Shown one piece after another: positions 8,449 through 15,890 of a DNA stretch of 39,751 nucleotides (positions are counted from its first letter, which is position 1; each line of letters begins with the position of its first letter). Source of the stretch: Treponema sp. J25 (GTDB lineage: Bacteria; Spirochaetota; Spirochaetia; Treponematales; Breznakiellaceae); NCBI RefSeq assembly GCF_004343725.1, contig NZ_PTQW01000051.1, positions 1-39,751 of the forward strand, given 5' to 3'. The position numbers and the translations under genes were made by a program. The notes beneath the pieces are model-generated. The model was given only the letters and a program-made list of their open reading frames with translations. It did not search any database and was not told the origin of the DNA.

Positions 8449-9357
8449 ATGAATTTTAGTATTTATACTATTTTAGTTACCTATAATCCAAACATTGCTA
8501 TGTTAAAAAAATGTATAAGTAGTATGGCAAATCAAGTAACTAAGATTATTATTGTTGATAACACTCCTCTTGGTTGTACAGAATTAAAAAATATGGAGAA
8601 ACAAAATTTAATTAATATTATTTTTTTATTTAATAACAAAGGCATAGCTTATGCTCAAAATATAGGAATAAACATAGCAATAGAACAGGGTGCCGATTTT
8701 ATATTAACTTCTGATCAAGACACTATCTATCCAGAAAATTATGTTAAAGAAATGATATCTTTCTACGAAAAATGTAAGAATAGTTATAAAATTGGCGCAA
8801 TAGCTCCTTTGTTTAGAGATTTAAACTCAAGGCGAGAAATTGAACCTGTTTTGATATTAAATAATAAGAAAATAAGAAAGGTATATGATGTTAGTAATTT
8901 TGAAGATTGCCTTCTTGCATCCCATGTAATATCATCAGGAATGATTATACCAACAAGTGTTTTAAAATATGTAGGCCTAATGAAAGAAGAATATTTTATT
9001 GATTGGGTTGATACTGAATGGTGCTGGCGCGCATTAAAAAATAAATATCAAATATTAATAAATAAAAGTATACATATAAATCATCATCTTGGAGATAATT
9101 CAATTAAATTAGGAAAATTTTCACTTGTTAATCATAACAAAATAAGAAAGTATTATAGGTTAAGAAACGGAATATATATTTTATTATATGAAAAATTTAA
9201 TATAACTATAAAAAAATATATTTTTATAAGTTTATTAAAAATGATTATATTAAACTTTATATTTAGAGAAAATATTTTAATATTTATAAAAATATTATTT
9301 AATTCTTTTTATGATGGTATTACAAAAAAAATGGGAAAAATAGAGAGAAGTTTTTAA
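8449..9357 (+). CDS. GT2 glycosyltransferase, rhamnosyltransferase-like
   Basis: This 302-residue GT2 protein shows the pattern of WbbL/RfbF-type rhamnosyltransferases. IYTILVTYNPNIAMLKKCI and IIIVDNT are at the N-terminus, NKGIAYAQNIGI follows, and the acidic motif is in ILTSDQDTIYPENYV at about residue 85. FIDWVDTEWCWRA at about residue 182 supplies the catalytic acidic region, followed by HHLGD. Adjacent dTDP-rhamnose genes support a rhamnose donor, but the exact linkage is unknown. The ATG at 8449 follows AAGGA by six bases. This is one of the most AT-rich genes in the window (12 of 60 bases G/C at 8461-8520). A hydrophobic C-terminal stretch may anchor it to the membrane. Confidence 0.82.
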   Translation: MNFSIYTILVTYNPNIAMLKKCISSMANQVTKIIIVDNTPLGCTELKNMEKQNLINIIFLFNNKGIAYAQNIGINIAIEQGADFILTSDQDTIYPENYVKEMISFYEKCKNSYKIGAIAPLFRDLNSRREIEPVLILNNKKIRKVYDVSNFEDCLLASHVISSGMIIPTSVLKYVGLMKEEYFIDWVDTEWCWRALKNKYQILINKSIHINHHLGDNSIKLGKFSLVNHNKIRKYYRLRNGIYILLYEKFNITIKKYIFISLLKMIILNFIFRENILIFIKILFNSFYDGITKKMGKIERSF

Positions 9358-9359
9358 AA

Positions 9360-10436
9360 ATGATACTACATATTCTTGGCACAGCAGGAGTACCTGCACA
9401 ATATGGTGGATTTGAAACGCTTGTTGATAATATTCTTGACTACAACAGGGATTATAGTATTACCGTATTTTGTTCTTCGCTAAATAGTAATAAAAAAGTT
9501 AAGAATTATAAAAACGCACGTCTTAAATATATAAGACTTAAAGCAAATGGTGTTTCAAGTATTTTATACGATTTTCTGTCTATGTTGATGTCTCTTAATT
9601 CTGATTACATGCTTGTTTTAGGTGTTTCTGGGGCGATTTTCTTACCTTTTATCAGATTATTATACAAAGGCAAAATAATCACTAATATAGATGGCCTCGA
9701 ATGGAAAAGAGATAAATGGAATAAAATAATTAAATTGTATTTAAAAATATCTGAAAGAATGGCGGTGCTTTTTTCTGATATTGTTGTGGCAGATAATCAG
9801 GGTGTTGTTGAATATTGTTATACTGAATATAAGGAATACAAAGATAAAATCCGATTGATCGAATATGGTGGCGATCATGTTCTTAATACTAGTAAAGTTG
9901 ATTTCGATAAAAAAAACTATGAATTTGTAGATTCAGAATATGCTATAACGGTTTGTAGGATAGAACCAGAAAATAATATTCATTTAATTCTGGAATCAAT
10001 TTCTAAAATCTATCATTTAAAATTTGTTATCATTGGAAATTGGAATAATAGTAATTATGGTAAAAAATTATATGATGAATATAGGAATAGAGATAATATT
10101 TATTTATTAAATCCTATTTATGAACAAACAACTTTAAATTCTTTGCGAAGGAATGCAAAAATATATATACATGGTCACTCTGCAGGTGGAACAAATCCGT
10201 CTCTTGTGGAGGCTATGAATTTAGGGCTACCCGTTTTCGCTTTTGATTGTATATATAACCGAGAAACAACCGAAAACAAAGCGAAATATTGGAAAAATTC
10301 TGAAGATTTAAAAGAACTTTTAATAAATACTAATCATAATGAATTAGAACTAATATCAAAAGATATGAAATTAATTGCGGATAGAAGATATAAATGGGAA
10401 ATAATATCAAAGAAATATTTTGATTTATTTAATTGA
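9360..10436 (+). CDS. DUF1972/GT4 glycosyltransferase, rhamnosyltransferase-like
   Basis: The 358-residue protein starts with [20 protein letters not shown], the hallmark of the DUF1972 domain found at the front of GT4 enzymes such as RgpA and WchF, which transfer rhamnose. The C-terminal half has the GT4 donor site, with [14 protein letters not shown] and [20 protein letters not shown]; its E residue is the usual nucleotide contact. It presumably adds L-rhamnose from dTDP-rhamnose made by the genes just downstream. It begins two bases after the previous stop. This is the last AT-rich gene of the cassette: 11 of 60 bases are G/C at 10381-10440, against 36 of 60 at 10681-10740 in rfbA. Confidence 0.85.
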   Translation: MILHILGTAGVPAQYGGFETLVDNILDYNRDYSITVFCSSLNSNKKVKNYKNARLKYIRLKANGVSSILYDFLSMLMSLNSDYMLVLGVSGAIFLPFIRLLYKGKIITNIDGLEWKRDKWNKIIKLYLKISERMAVLFSDIVVADNQGVVEYCYTEYKEYKDKIRLIEYGGDHVLNTSKVDFDKKNYEFVDSEYAITVCRIEPENNIHLILESISKIYHLKFVIIGNWNNSNYGKKLYDEYRNRDNIYLLNPIYEQTTLNSLRRNAKIYIHGHSAGGTNPSLVEAMNLGLPVFAFDCIYNRETTENKAKYWKNSEDLKELLINTNHNELELISKDMKLIADRRYKWEIISKKYFDLFN

Positions 10437-10474
10437 TACCAAAAATAGATTTTTATATTGAAAAGGAGCTCTCA

Positions 10475-11341
10475 ATGAAAGGCATCATCCTCGCTGGTGG
10501 TTCTGGAACTCGTCTGTATCCTATTACTCGTGCTGTATCAAAGCAAATACTCCCGGTGTACGATAAGCCCATGATTTACTACCCCCTGTCGGTGCTCATG
10601 CTTGCGGGTATCCGGGAAGTGCTCGTTATTTCTACACCACGAGATCTTCCTGTATTCAAGGAACTCTTAGGTAGTGGTGACTGGCTTGGTATGCGTTTTG
10701 ACTATGCGGTACAGGAGCAGCCCCGGGGACTTGCGGATGCCTTTATTGTGGGGGAGCGTTTTATCGGTACCGATTCGGTAGCCCTTGTTTTAGGCGATAA
10801 TATTTTTTATGGCCAGCGGTTTACCGAAACTTTAAAAAAAGCCAATAGTAATACCGACGGGGCAACGATTTTTGGGTACTGGGTAAAGGATCCCACCGCC
10901 TATGGGGTTGTGGAATTTGATGCGAATGGTCGGGTGTTGTCAATAGAAGAAAAACCGGCAAAGCCTAAGTCCCACTATGCGGTGCCGGGGCTGTATTTTT
11001 ATGACAATACCGTTATTGACATCGCAAAAAAGGTGCAACCCTCAGAGCGGGGAGAAATAGAAATAACCAGTGTAAACAACGAGTACCTTGCCCGGGGTAA
11101 GCTTCGGGTAGAACTCTTAGGCCGGGGCATGGCCTGGCTTGACACGGGCACCTACGATGGGCTTCTTGAAGCCGGTAACTTTGTGGAGGCCATTCAAAAA
11201 CGGCAGGGCCTCTACGTGGCCTGTATCGAAGAAATCGCCTATCGGAACGGCTGGATCAGCCGCGAACAGCTTCTGCAATTGGCCGCCGGAATAAAAACCG
11301 ATTATGGGGCCTATCTTAAATTCGTTGCAGAGGAAGAATAA
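10475..11341 (+). CDS. rfbA: glucose-1-phosphate thymidylyltransferase
   Basis: The first enzyme of dTDP-L-rhamnose synthesis, converting glucose-1-phosphate and dTTP to dTDP-glucose. The N-terminus has the nucleotidyltransferase signature [16 protein letters not shown], followed by [30 protein letters not shown] carries the metal-binding aspartate, and [16 protein letters not shown] is typical. The 288-residue length is normal for RmlA. The ATG at 10475 follows AAGGAG at 10463-10468 by six bases; an upstream in-frame ATT start at 10433 would add 14 unrelated residues. Composition jumps to host-like values here, marking the right edge of the AT-rich cassette. rfbC begins two bases after the stop. 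Confidence 0.97.
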   Translation: MKGIILAGGSGTRLYPITRAVSKQILPVYDKPMIYYPLSVLMLAGIREVLVISTPRDLPVFKELLGSGDWLGMRFDYAVQEQPRGLADAFIVGERFIGTDSVALVLGDNIFYGQRFTETLKKANSNTDGATIFGYWVKDPTAYGVVEFDANGRVLSIEEKPAKPKSHYAVPGLYFYDNTVIDIAKKVQPSERGEIEITSVNNEYLARGKLRVELLGRGMAWLDTGTYDGLLEAGNFVEAIQKRQGLYVACIEEIAYRNGWISREQLLQLAAGIKTDYGAYLKFVAEEE

Positions 11342-11343
11342 CC

Positions 11344-11901
11344 ATGCCCTTTACTTTCACCCCCGGCCCTATAGAGGGCCTTGTTATTATAACCCCCCGC
11401 GTCTTTGCCGATGAGCGGGGGTTTTTTATGGAGTCTTACAAGGCAAGCGATTTTGCTGCCGCAGGAATTCAAGAAACCTTTGTCCAGGATAATCATTCCC
11501 GATCGGCCCGGGGAACCCTGCGGGGCCTTCATTTTCAAAAAGCCCCCTATGCCCAGGGCAAACTCGTCCGGGTCACCCGGGGGGCAGTATGGGATGTAGC
11601 GGTGGACCTCCGGCCTGGTTCAGTCACCTTTGGCAAATGGTTTGGCATAGAACTATCGGAAACCAACAAAATCCTGCTCTGGATTCCTCCTGGCTTTGCC
11701 CACGGTTTTGTAGCTCTGGAAGATAATACGGAGCTCCAATATAAGTGTACCGCCGAATACCATGCCCCAAGCGATGCTGGTATCCGCTGGGATGACCCGG
11801 ACCTGGCTATCCCCTGGCCAGATCTGGGGATTCCCTATATCCTTTCAGAAAAGGATAAGAAGCTTCCCCTTTTAAAAAACATTAAAAAGGATATGCTATG
11901 A
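11344..11901 (+). CDS. rfbC: dTDP-4-dehydrorhamnose 3,5-epimerase
   Basis: Third step of dTDP-L-rhamnose synthesis, epimerising dTDP-4-keto-6-deoxyglucose at C3 and C5. The 185-residue cupin-fold protein contains DERGFFMESY, FVQDNHSRSARGTLRGLHFQ (with the catalytic-base histidine in the GLHFQ segment), GKLVRVTRGAVWDVAVDLR, and WIPPGFAHGFVAL with the conserved proline-glycine-histidine turn. The length matches RmlC. It is host-like in composition and shares an ATGA overlap with rfbD, so the two are translationally coupled. Confidence 0.97.
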   Translation: MPFTFTPGPIEGLVIITPRVFADERGFFMESYKASDFAAAGIQETFVQDNHSRSARGTLRGLHFQKAPYAQGKLVRVTRGAVWDVAVDLRPGSVTFGKWFGIELSETNKILLWIPPGFAHGFVALEDNTELQYKCTAEYHAPSDAGIRWDDPDLAIPWPDLGIPYILSEKDKKLPLLKNIKKDML

Positions 11902-12791
11902 TCTGGCTCATTGGCAACCAGGGCATGCTGGGCACCGAGTTAGCCCTGTTATTGGAATCTCAAAAAATAGCCTTTGTTGGCACCGACCGGGAAGTTTCTA
12001 TCCTGGATCCGAACGCCCTTCGGACCTTTGTAGAAAACAAAAACATTGAGTGGATAATCAACTGTGCGGCCTACACCGCAGTAGACAAGGCAGAAGATGA
12101 TGTTGAACTCTGCCATGCCCTGAATGCCCAGGGCCCAGAAAACCTGGGGCGCCTTGCCCAGGAAATTGGTGCCCGGGTGCTCCACATTTCAACCGATTAC
12201 GTGTTTTCAGGAAATCCCTTGCTGAAAGCAGGACGGCCCCGGCCTTACCGGGAAGATGACCCCACCGGTCCCACCGGTGTGTACGGAAAAACCAAAGCCG
12301 AGGGGGAACGGCTTCTCATGGCCGCCGCACCCACCAGCATCATCCTTAGAACCGCCTGGCTCTATGGTAAACACGGCAACAACTTCGTGTACACCATGCT
12401 CCGCCTCATGAATGAGCGGGACACCATCGGCGTGGTAGCCGACCAACGGGGGACCCCTACCTGGGCCTACGACCTTGCTCAGGCTATCCTGTATCTTATA
12501 GCCCTCTCGGGCCACTCCGAGGGGGATGTCTGGCCGCCAGCGGGGATCTATCACTACACCAATGAAGGCGAAACTACCTGGTACGACTTTGCCCGGGAAA
12601 TCTATCGGCTGGGGCGGCAGTATGGCATCATTACCCGGAATTGTGACATTAAGCCCCTCACGACCGACCAGTATCCCACCAAAGCCCGACGTCCTGCCTA
12701 CTCGGTCCTTTCCAAAGAAAAAATCAAGGCCCTCGGTCTCTCCGTTCCCCCCTGGCAGGAAAGCCTGGCACGCTTTATACATGAACTGTAG
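11898..12791 (+). CDS. rfbD: dTDP-4-dehydrorhamnose reductase
   Basis: The final step of dTDP-L-rhamnose synthesis, an NAD(P)H-dependent reduction. This 297-residue extended SDR protein has WLIGNQGMLGTELA as cofactor loop, NCAAYTAVDKAEDD, STDYVFSG, and the catalytic YGKTKAEGE (Y-x3-K). The C-terminus has RRPAYSVLSKEK, as in RmlD. It is the last gene of the rfbACD run; rfbB would normally be adjacent but lies 2 kb downstream, beyond the vapBC and hydrolase genes. No clear terminator follows. A ribosome-site-like TGGAGG at about 12800 now leads into no gene. Confidence 0.96.
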   Translation: MIWLIGNQGMLGTELALLLESQKIAFVGTDREVSILDPNALRTFVENKNIEWIINCAAYTAVDKAEDDVELCHALNAQGPENLGRLAQEIGARVLHISTDYVFSGNPLLKAGRPRPYREDDPTGPTGVYGKTKAEGERLLMAAAPTSIILRTAWLYGKHGNNFVYTMLRLMNERDTIGVVADQRGTPTWAYDLAQAILYLIALSGHSEGDVWPPAGIYHYTNEGETTWYDFAREIYRLGRQYGIITRNCDIKPLTTDQYPTKARRPAYSVLSKEKIKALGLSVPPWQESLARFIHEL

Positions 12792-12867
12792 AAAACCTGG
12801 AGGTAAGTAATATATTGAATAGCCCTCAACGGTAGGAGGAGTAAATAAAAAAGGAAATATAAAATTC

Positions 12868-12897
12868 TTGACTGTGGTATATATCAGGATATATACT
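12868..12897 (+). promoter_or_regulatory. vapBC promoter with overlapping palindromic operator
   Basis: TTGACT (12868-12873) and TATACT (12892-12897) are separated by 18 bases. Inside this lies a perfect inverted repeat, GTATATATC-AG-GATATATAC, at 12877-12896, covering the spacer and most of the -10 box. VapB-type antitoxins, alone or with VapC, normally bind such dyads and repress their own promoter, so this is the expected autoregulatory site. An AGGAGG ribosome site follows at 12903-12908. Confidence 0.75.
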
Positions 12898-12914
12898 ATC
12901 TACAGGAGGAACCT

Positions 12915-13145
12915 ATGCAAACCGCTAAATTGTTCCGGAATGGCCGCAGTCAAGCGGTGAGACTCCCAAAAGAGTATACCTTCAAAGGTGAAGATGTTTT
13001 TATCCAAAAGGTTGGCGAAGCGGTAATTCTATTCCCCAAAGATCGGGTGTGGGAAACTTTCTTAGAAGGTTTAGATGGATTCACAGAAGACTTTATGGCA
13101 AATGGAAGAGAACAACCAGAAATGCAAGAAAGAGATGGGGTATAA
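12915..13145 (+). CDS. vapB: VapB-family antitoxin (AbrB/SpoVT-type)
   Basis: A 76-residue antitoxin. The N-terminal half, MQTAKLFRNGRSQAVRLPKE followed by YTFKGEDVFIQKVG, is the swapped-hairpin AbrB/MazE-type DNA-binding domain seen in VapB/VagC proteins. The C-terminal tail (about residues 50-76) is charged and likely unfolded until it wraps around the toxin. It should neutralise VapC and repress the palindromic operator just upstream. AGGAGG precedes the ATG, and the stop overlaps the vapC start in TAATG, giving the tight coupling usual for these modules. Confidence 0.93.
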   Translation: MQTAKLFRNGRSQAVRLPKEYTFKGEDVFIQKVGEAVILFPKDRVWETFLEGLDGFTEDFMANGREQPEMQERDGV

Positions 13146-13540
13146 TGTATCTACTCGATACAAATATCTGTATTTTTCTAAAGAATGAAAAACCAAAATA
13201 TGTATTAGATCGGTTACATCAAGTAATCACTCAAAAAATATATATTTCGAGCATCACCGTTGCTGAACTATATTTTGGAGTTTTTAATAGTCAGAATATT
13301 GAAAAAAATTATATTTCATTGATTAAGTTTCTAGCTCCATTTACAATTTTAAATTTCGACGATGAAGATGCACAAGAATTTGGGAAAATACGGTCAAGAT
13401 TAAAAAAAGAAGAAAAGCTAATAGGTCCCTATGATATGCAAATAGCTGCACAAGCCATTGCTAAAAAGTTAATACTCGTTACAAATAACATAAACGAATT
13501 CAATAGAATAGAAGGAATAAAAATAGAAGATTGGAAGTAA
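13145..13540 (+). CDS. vapC: VapC-family PIN-domain ribonuclease toxin
   Basis: A 131-residue PIN-domain endoribonuclease. The acidic metal site is complete: D in YLLDTNICIF (residue 5), E in TVAELYFG (about 40), D in GPYDMQIAA (about 98), and the following VTNNINEFNRIEGI segment. VapC toxins usually cut initiator tRNA or rRNA. ATG 13145 is chosen because it overlaps the vapB stop and starts right at the PIN fold; the frame extends back to 13049, but only as a shadow of vapB. The gene is much more AT-rich than the flanking rfb genes (12 of 60 bases G/C at 13261-13320), so it was probably acquired. No frame damage is seen. Confidence 0.93.
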   Translation: MYLLDTNICIFLKNEKPKYVLDRLHQVITQKIYISSITVAELYFGVFNSQNIEKNYISLIKFLAPFTILNFDDEDAQEFGKIRSRLKKEEKLIGPYDMQIAAQAIAKKLILVTNNINEFNRIEGIKIEDWK

Positions 13541-13559
13541 AAGATCGTTCAACATCTGA

Positions 13560-13721
13560 TTTAATTGGACAGTAAGAAATATTGATATAATTAAAAAAAT
13601 TGAAGTACTTATAAAAAAAGCGTTTCAAGAGAATGGAATTAAATATAATATTTCCATAAATGTAATTTTTAGTATTTCTCCGTTATCCACTTATTCCCGG
13701 ATAAATAGGGAAAGCACATGA
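13560..13721 (+). pseudogene. decayed reading frame, possible nucleotidyltransferase remnant
   Basis: A 53-codon frame with protein-like composition but no ATG, GTG or TTG start in its first part and no ribosome site. Segments such as IDIIKKIEVLIKKAF and SISPLSTYSRINREST loosely recall the C-terminal half of small MNT-type nucleotidyltransferases, which often sit beside toxin-antitoxin genes. The resemblance is weak and made by eye. The AT-rich composition matches vapC. It may simply be non-coding filler. Confidence 0.22.
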
Positions 13722-13738
13722 TAATCCTTTTTATCATG
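13717..13738 (+). terminator. hairpin between vapBC and the hydrolase
   Basis: CATGATAA (13717-13724) and TTATCATG (13731-13738) form a perfect 8-bp stem with a six-base loop. The following ctctctt is only mildly T-rich. It could end vapBC transcription. A second small hairpin, GGGGG-TTG-CCCCC at 13781-13793, followed by gatattttt, is closer to the hydrolase start. Confidence 0.35.
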
Positions 13739-13821
13739 CTTCTCTTACTTAATGTCAGTATAATTCCATTTGCATAAAATGGGGGTTGCCCCCGATATTT
13801 TTAATGTAAGAGGTGTATGTC

Positions 13822-14721
13822 ATGAAAGAAAAAGATAATTCTGTCGAAACCCTGGGTCAAGCGCAGATTGACGACACCATGACACCGATTGCCATCCCCG
13901 ATCAGCCGAATGCGATTGAGCTTGGAACCCCTCCGCTCCCCAACGCAAAGGCCCCTGAGTCATGGCATTCGCAGTACGGTAGCCGGTTTGCTCGGAATGT
14001 TACGGTGGCAACGCTTACACCGTTTTTGCCCGATCCTGCGAAAGCCAGCGGGGCTGCGGTCATTGTTGCGCCGGGTGGCGGCTTCCTTTCATTATCAATG
14101 GAAAACGAAGGATGGAATGTGGCCAGCGCTCTGGTAAAATACGGCATTGCCGCCTTTGTTCTTAAATATCGTTTGAACCAAACACCGGCGGACTTAGCCG
14201 AATTCAAACGTTCAATGGACGAGATGTTTTCTAACACGGGACGTCAGCCGCCGCGACCCGATCCAGAGCAGATGAAAGTCCATCTTGCGCCTCAGATTGA
14301 GGACGCATGCGCCGCCTTTGCCCTGATCCGTAAGCGCGCCAGCGAGTGGAAGATTGATCCGAATCGTGTCGGCATGCTGGGCTTCTCAGCCGGTGCCATG
14401 CTTACCCTGGCAACTACGCTCGTTGGTAAAGACGCCAGGCCAGCGTTTATCGGCAACATTTATGGACCCCTGACTTCAGTACCTGTTCCCGAAGACGCTC
14501 CACCGCTCTTTGTCGCGCTCGCCGCAGACGACCCTTTCTTTGCTAATGCTGGTTTTGGGTTAATTGAAAGCTGGCGCGCTGCGAAAAAGCCCGTCGAATT
14601 CCACCTTTATGAGCAGGGTGGTCATGGTTTTGGTATGTACCAAAAGGAAACAACCAGCACAGGTTGGTTTAACGCCTTTGTTCATTGGCTTGCTATGCAC
14701 AAGATGCTCACCCTCGTTTAA
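13822..14721 (+). CDS. alpha/beta hydrolase, esterase-like
   Basis: A 299-residue cytoplasmic-looking protein of the BD-FAE / acetyl-esterase branch of alpha/beta hydrolases. VIVAPGGGFLSLSMENEGW gives the oxyanion region, with a PGGG variant of HGG. GMLGFSAGAML carries the nucleophile serine in G-x-S-A-G, AADDPFFA the acid, and GGHGFGMY the histidine. No signal peptide is visible. The ATG at 13822 is preferred because AAGAGG (13808-13813) lies eight bases before it. It could deacylate a sugar, but the substrate is unknown. It sits between vapBC and rfbB with no relative nearby. By eye its codon choices look different from both the AT-rich cassette and the rfb genes, so it may have been brought in separately. 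Confidence 0.82.
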   Translation: MKEKDNSVETLGQAQIDDTMTPIAIPDQPNAIELGTPPLPNAKAPESWHSQYGSRFARNVTVATLTPFLPDPAKASGAAVIVAPGGGFLSLSMENEGWNVASALVKYGIAAFVLKYRLNQTPADLAEFKRSMDEMFSNTGRQPPRPDPEQMKVHLAPQIEDACAAFALIRKRASEWKIDPNRVGMLGFSAGAMLTLATTLVGKDARPAFIGNIYGPLTSVPVPEDAPPLFVALAADDPFFANAGFGLIESWRAAKKPVEFHLYEQGGHGFGMYQKETTSTGWFNAFVHWLAMHKMLTLV

Positions 14722-14755
14722 ATTTCTATGGAATGAAAAATCATTGGAGATTGTC

Positions 14756-15856
14756 GTGCGTACCTTTAGGAACATTCTTATCACCGGTGGGGCTGGTTTT
14801 ATCGGTTCCAACATGATCCGCTACCTTTTAACAGGGGACTCTGGCTTTACAGGCCGTATCATTAATGTGGATGCCCTTACCTATGCGGGAAATGCCGAAA
14901 GTCTTGCGGATATTGCCGAGCATTTTGGTGGTGGATCCACCCCCCGGTACGTTTTTATTCAGGCTGATATTCGAAACAGGCAAAACCTCGAGCGTATTTT
15001 TAATGAATATCAGATTGATGCGGTCATTCACTTTGCCGCTGAAAGTCACGTGGATCGTTCTATTGTGGGGCCCGAATCTTTTGTTACCACCAATGTGCTG
15101 GGGACCTATACGCTGCTTGAGGTGGCGCGCCAGTACTGGCAGGATCGTTTTGGTACCCTTGCAGAGGCGCCGGTTCTCTTTCATCATATTTCTACCGATG
15201 AAGTCTACGGAAGCCTCGGGGCAACCGGTTATTTTACCGAAGATACCCCCTACGATCCCCGTTCTCCCTATTCGGCGAGCAAAGCCGCAAGCGATCATCT
15301 GGTCATGGCCTATCATCACACCTATGGGCTTCCGGTGACGTTGACCAATTGTTCTAATAATTATGGTCCCTACCAGTTTCCGGAAAAGCTTATCCCCCTG
15401 ATGATATTGAATATGCTGGAGAATAAGGCTTTACCCGTATATGGAGACGGTAAGAATATTCGGGATTGGCTCTACGTAGAAGACCATAACCGGGCGGTAT
15501 GGCTCGTTATGCGAGAGGGAAGGGTAGGGGAAAAATACAATATTGGTGGAGAAAACGAATGGGAAAATATACAGCTTGTTCATGCGCTTATAGATATTGT
15601 GGCCGAAGAAACCGGCAAAAGGGCTGAAGACCTGCGGCGCCTTATTACCTTTGTAAAAGATCGCCCTGGCCATGATCGGCGCTATGCCATTGATTGCAGT
15701 AAAATTAAGAAAGAATTGGGCTGGCGGCAATCTGTTAATTTCCCGGAAGGATTACGCCACACCGTTCGATGGTACCTGACCCATCAATCATGGATACAAC
15801 ACGTCCGTTCCGGTGAATACCGCCATTGGATAGAAAAAAATTATAGTAATCGCTAG
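14756..15856 (+). CDS. rfbB: dTDP-glucose 4,6-dehydratase
   Basis: The second enzyme of dTDP-L-rhamnose synthesis, forming dTDP-4-keto-6-deoxyglucose. This extended SDR protein of 366 residues has ILITGGAGFIGSNMIRYLL as NAD loop, HFAAESHVDRSI, HISTDEVYG with the catalytic acid pair, YSASKAASDHLV (Y-x3-K), and NNYGPYQFPEKLIPL. GTG 14756 is chosen because GGAG at 14746-14749 sits six bases before it and MRTFRNILITGG matches family N-termini. The frame extends further upstream only inside the hydrolase gene. It is separated from rfbACD by about 2 kb of vapBC and hydrolase DNA, which is unusual; host-like composition returns here. Confidence 0.96.
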   Translation: MRTFRNILITGGAGFIGSNMIRYLLTGDSGFTGRIINVDALTYAGNAESLADIAEHFGGGSTPRYVFIQADIRNRQNLERIFNEYQIDAVIHFAAESHVDRSIVGPESFVTTNVLGTYTLLEVARQYWQDRFGTLAEAPVLFHHISTDEVYGSLGATGYFTEDTPYDPRSPYSASKAASDHLVMAYHHTYGLPVTLTNCSNNYGPYQFPEKLIPLMILNMLENKALPVYGDGKNIRDWLYVEDHNRAVWLVMREGRVGEKYNIGGENEWENIQLVHALIDIVAEETGKRAEDLRRLITFVKDRPGHDRRYAIDCSKIKKELGWRQSVNFPEGLRHTVRWYLTHQSWIQHVRSGEYRHWIEKNYSNR

Positions 15857-15890
15857 ATCATTTAGTTAAGGAAAGAAAGGATACACCGTA

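Noticed and set aside
12207-12782. Long - strand frame opposite rfbD
   Set aside because: rfbD is unambiguous on the other strand; the frame has no family features and arises from GC-rich codon bias.
13049-13144. Upstream extension of vapC
   Set aside because: The 32 arginine-rich residues are vapB in another frame; the PIN fold begins at ATG 13145.
13781-13793. GGGGG-TTG-CCCCC hairpin as a terminator
   Set aside because: The stem is only five pairs and the following tract is gatattttt; it lies just before the hydrolase ribosome site. I mention it only alongside the other hairpin.
13541-13821. Integron attC-like sites around vapBC and the hydrolase
   Set aside because: Treponemes can carry integrons, but I found no paired core sites of the attC type flanking these genes.
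14564-14755. Upstream extension of rfbB into the hydrolase gene
   Set aside because: The extra 64 residues are unlike any RmlB start and lie wholly within the hydrolase coding frame; GTG 14756 has a proper ribosome site.
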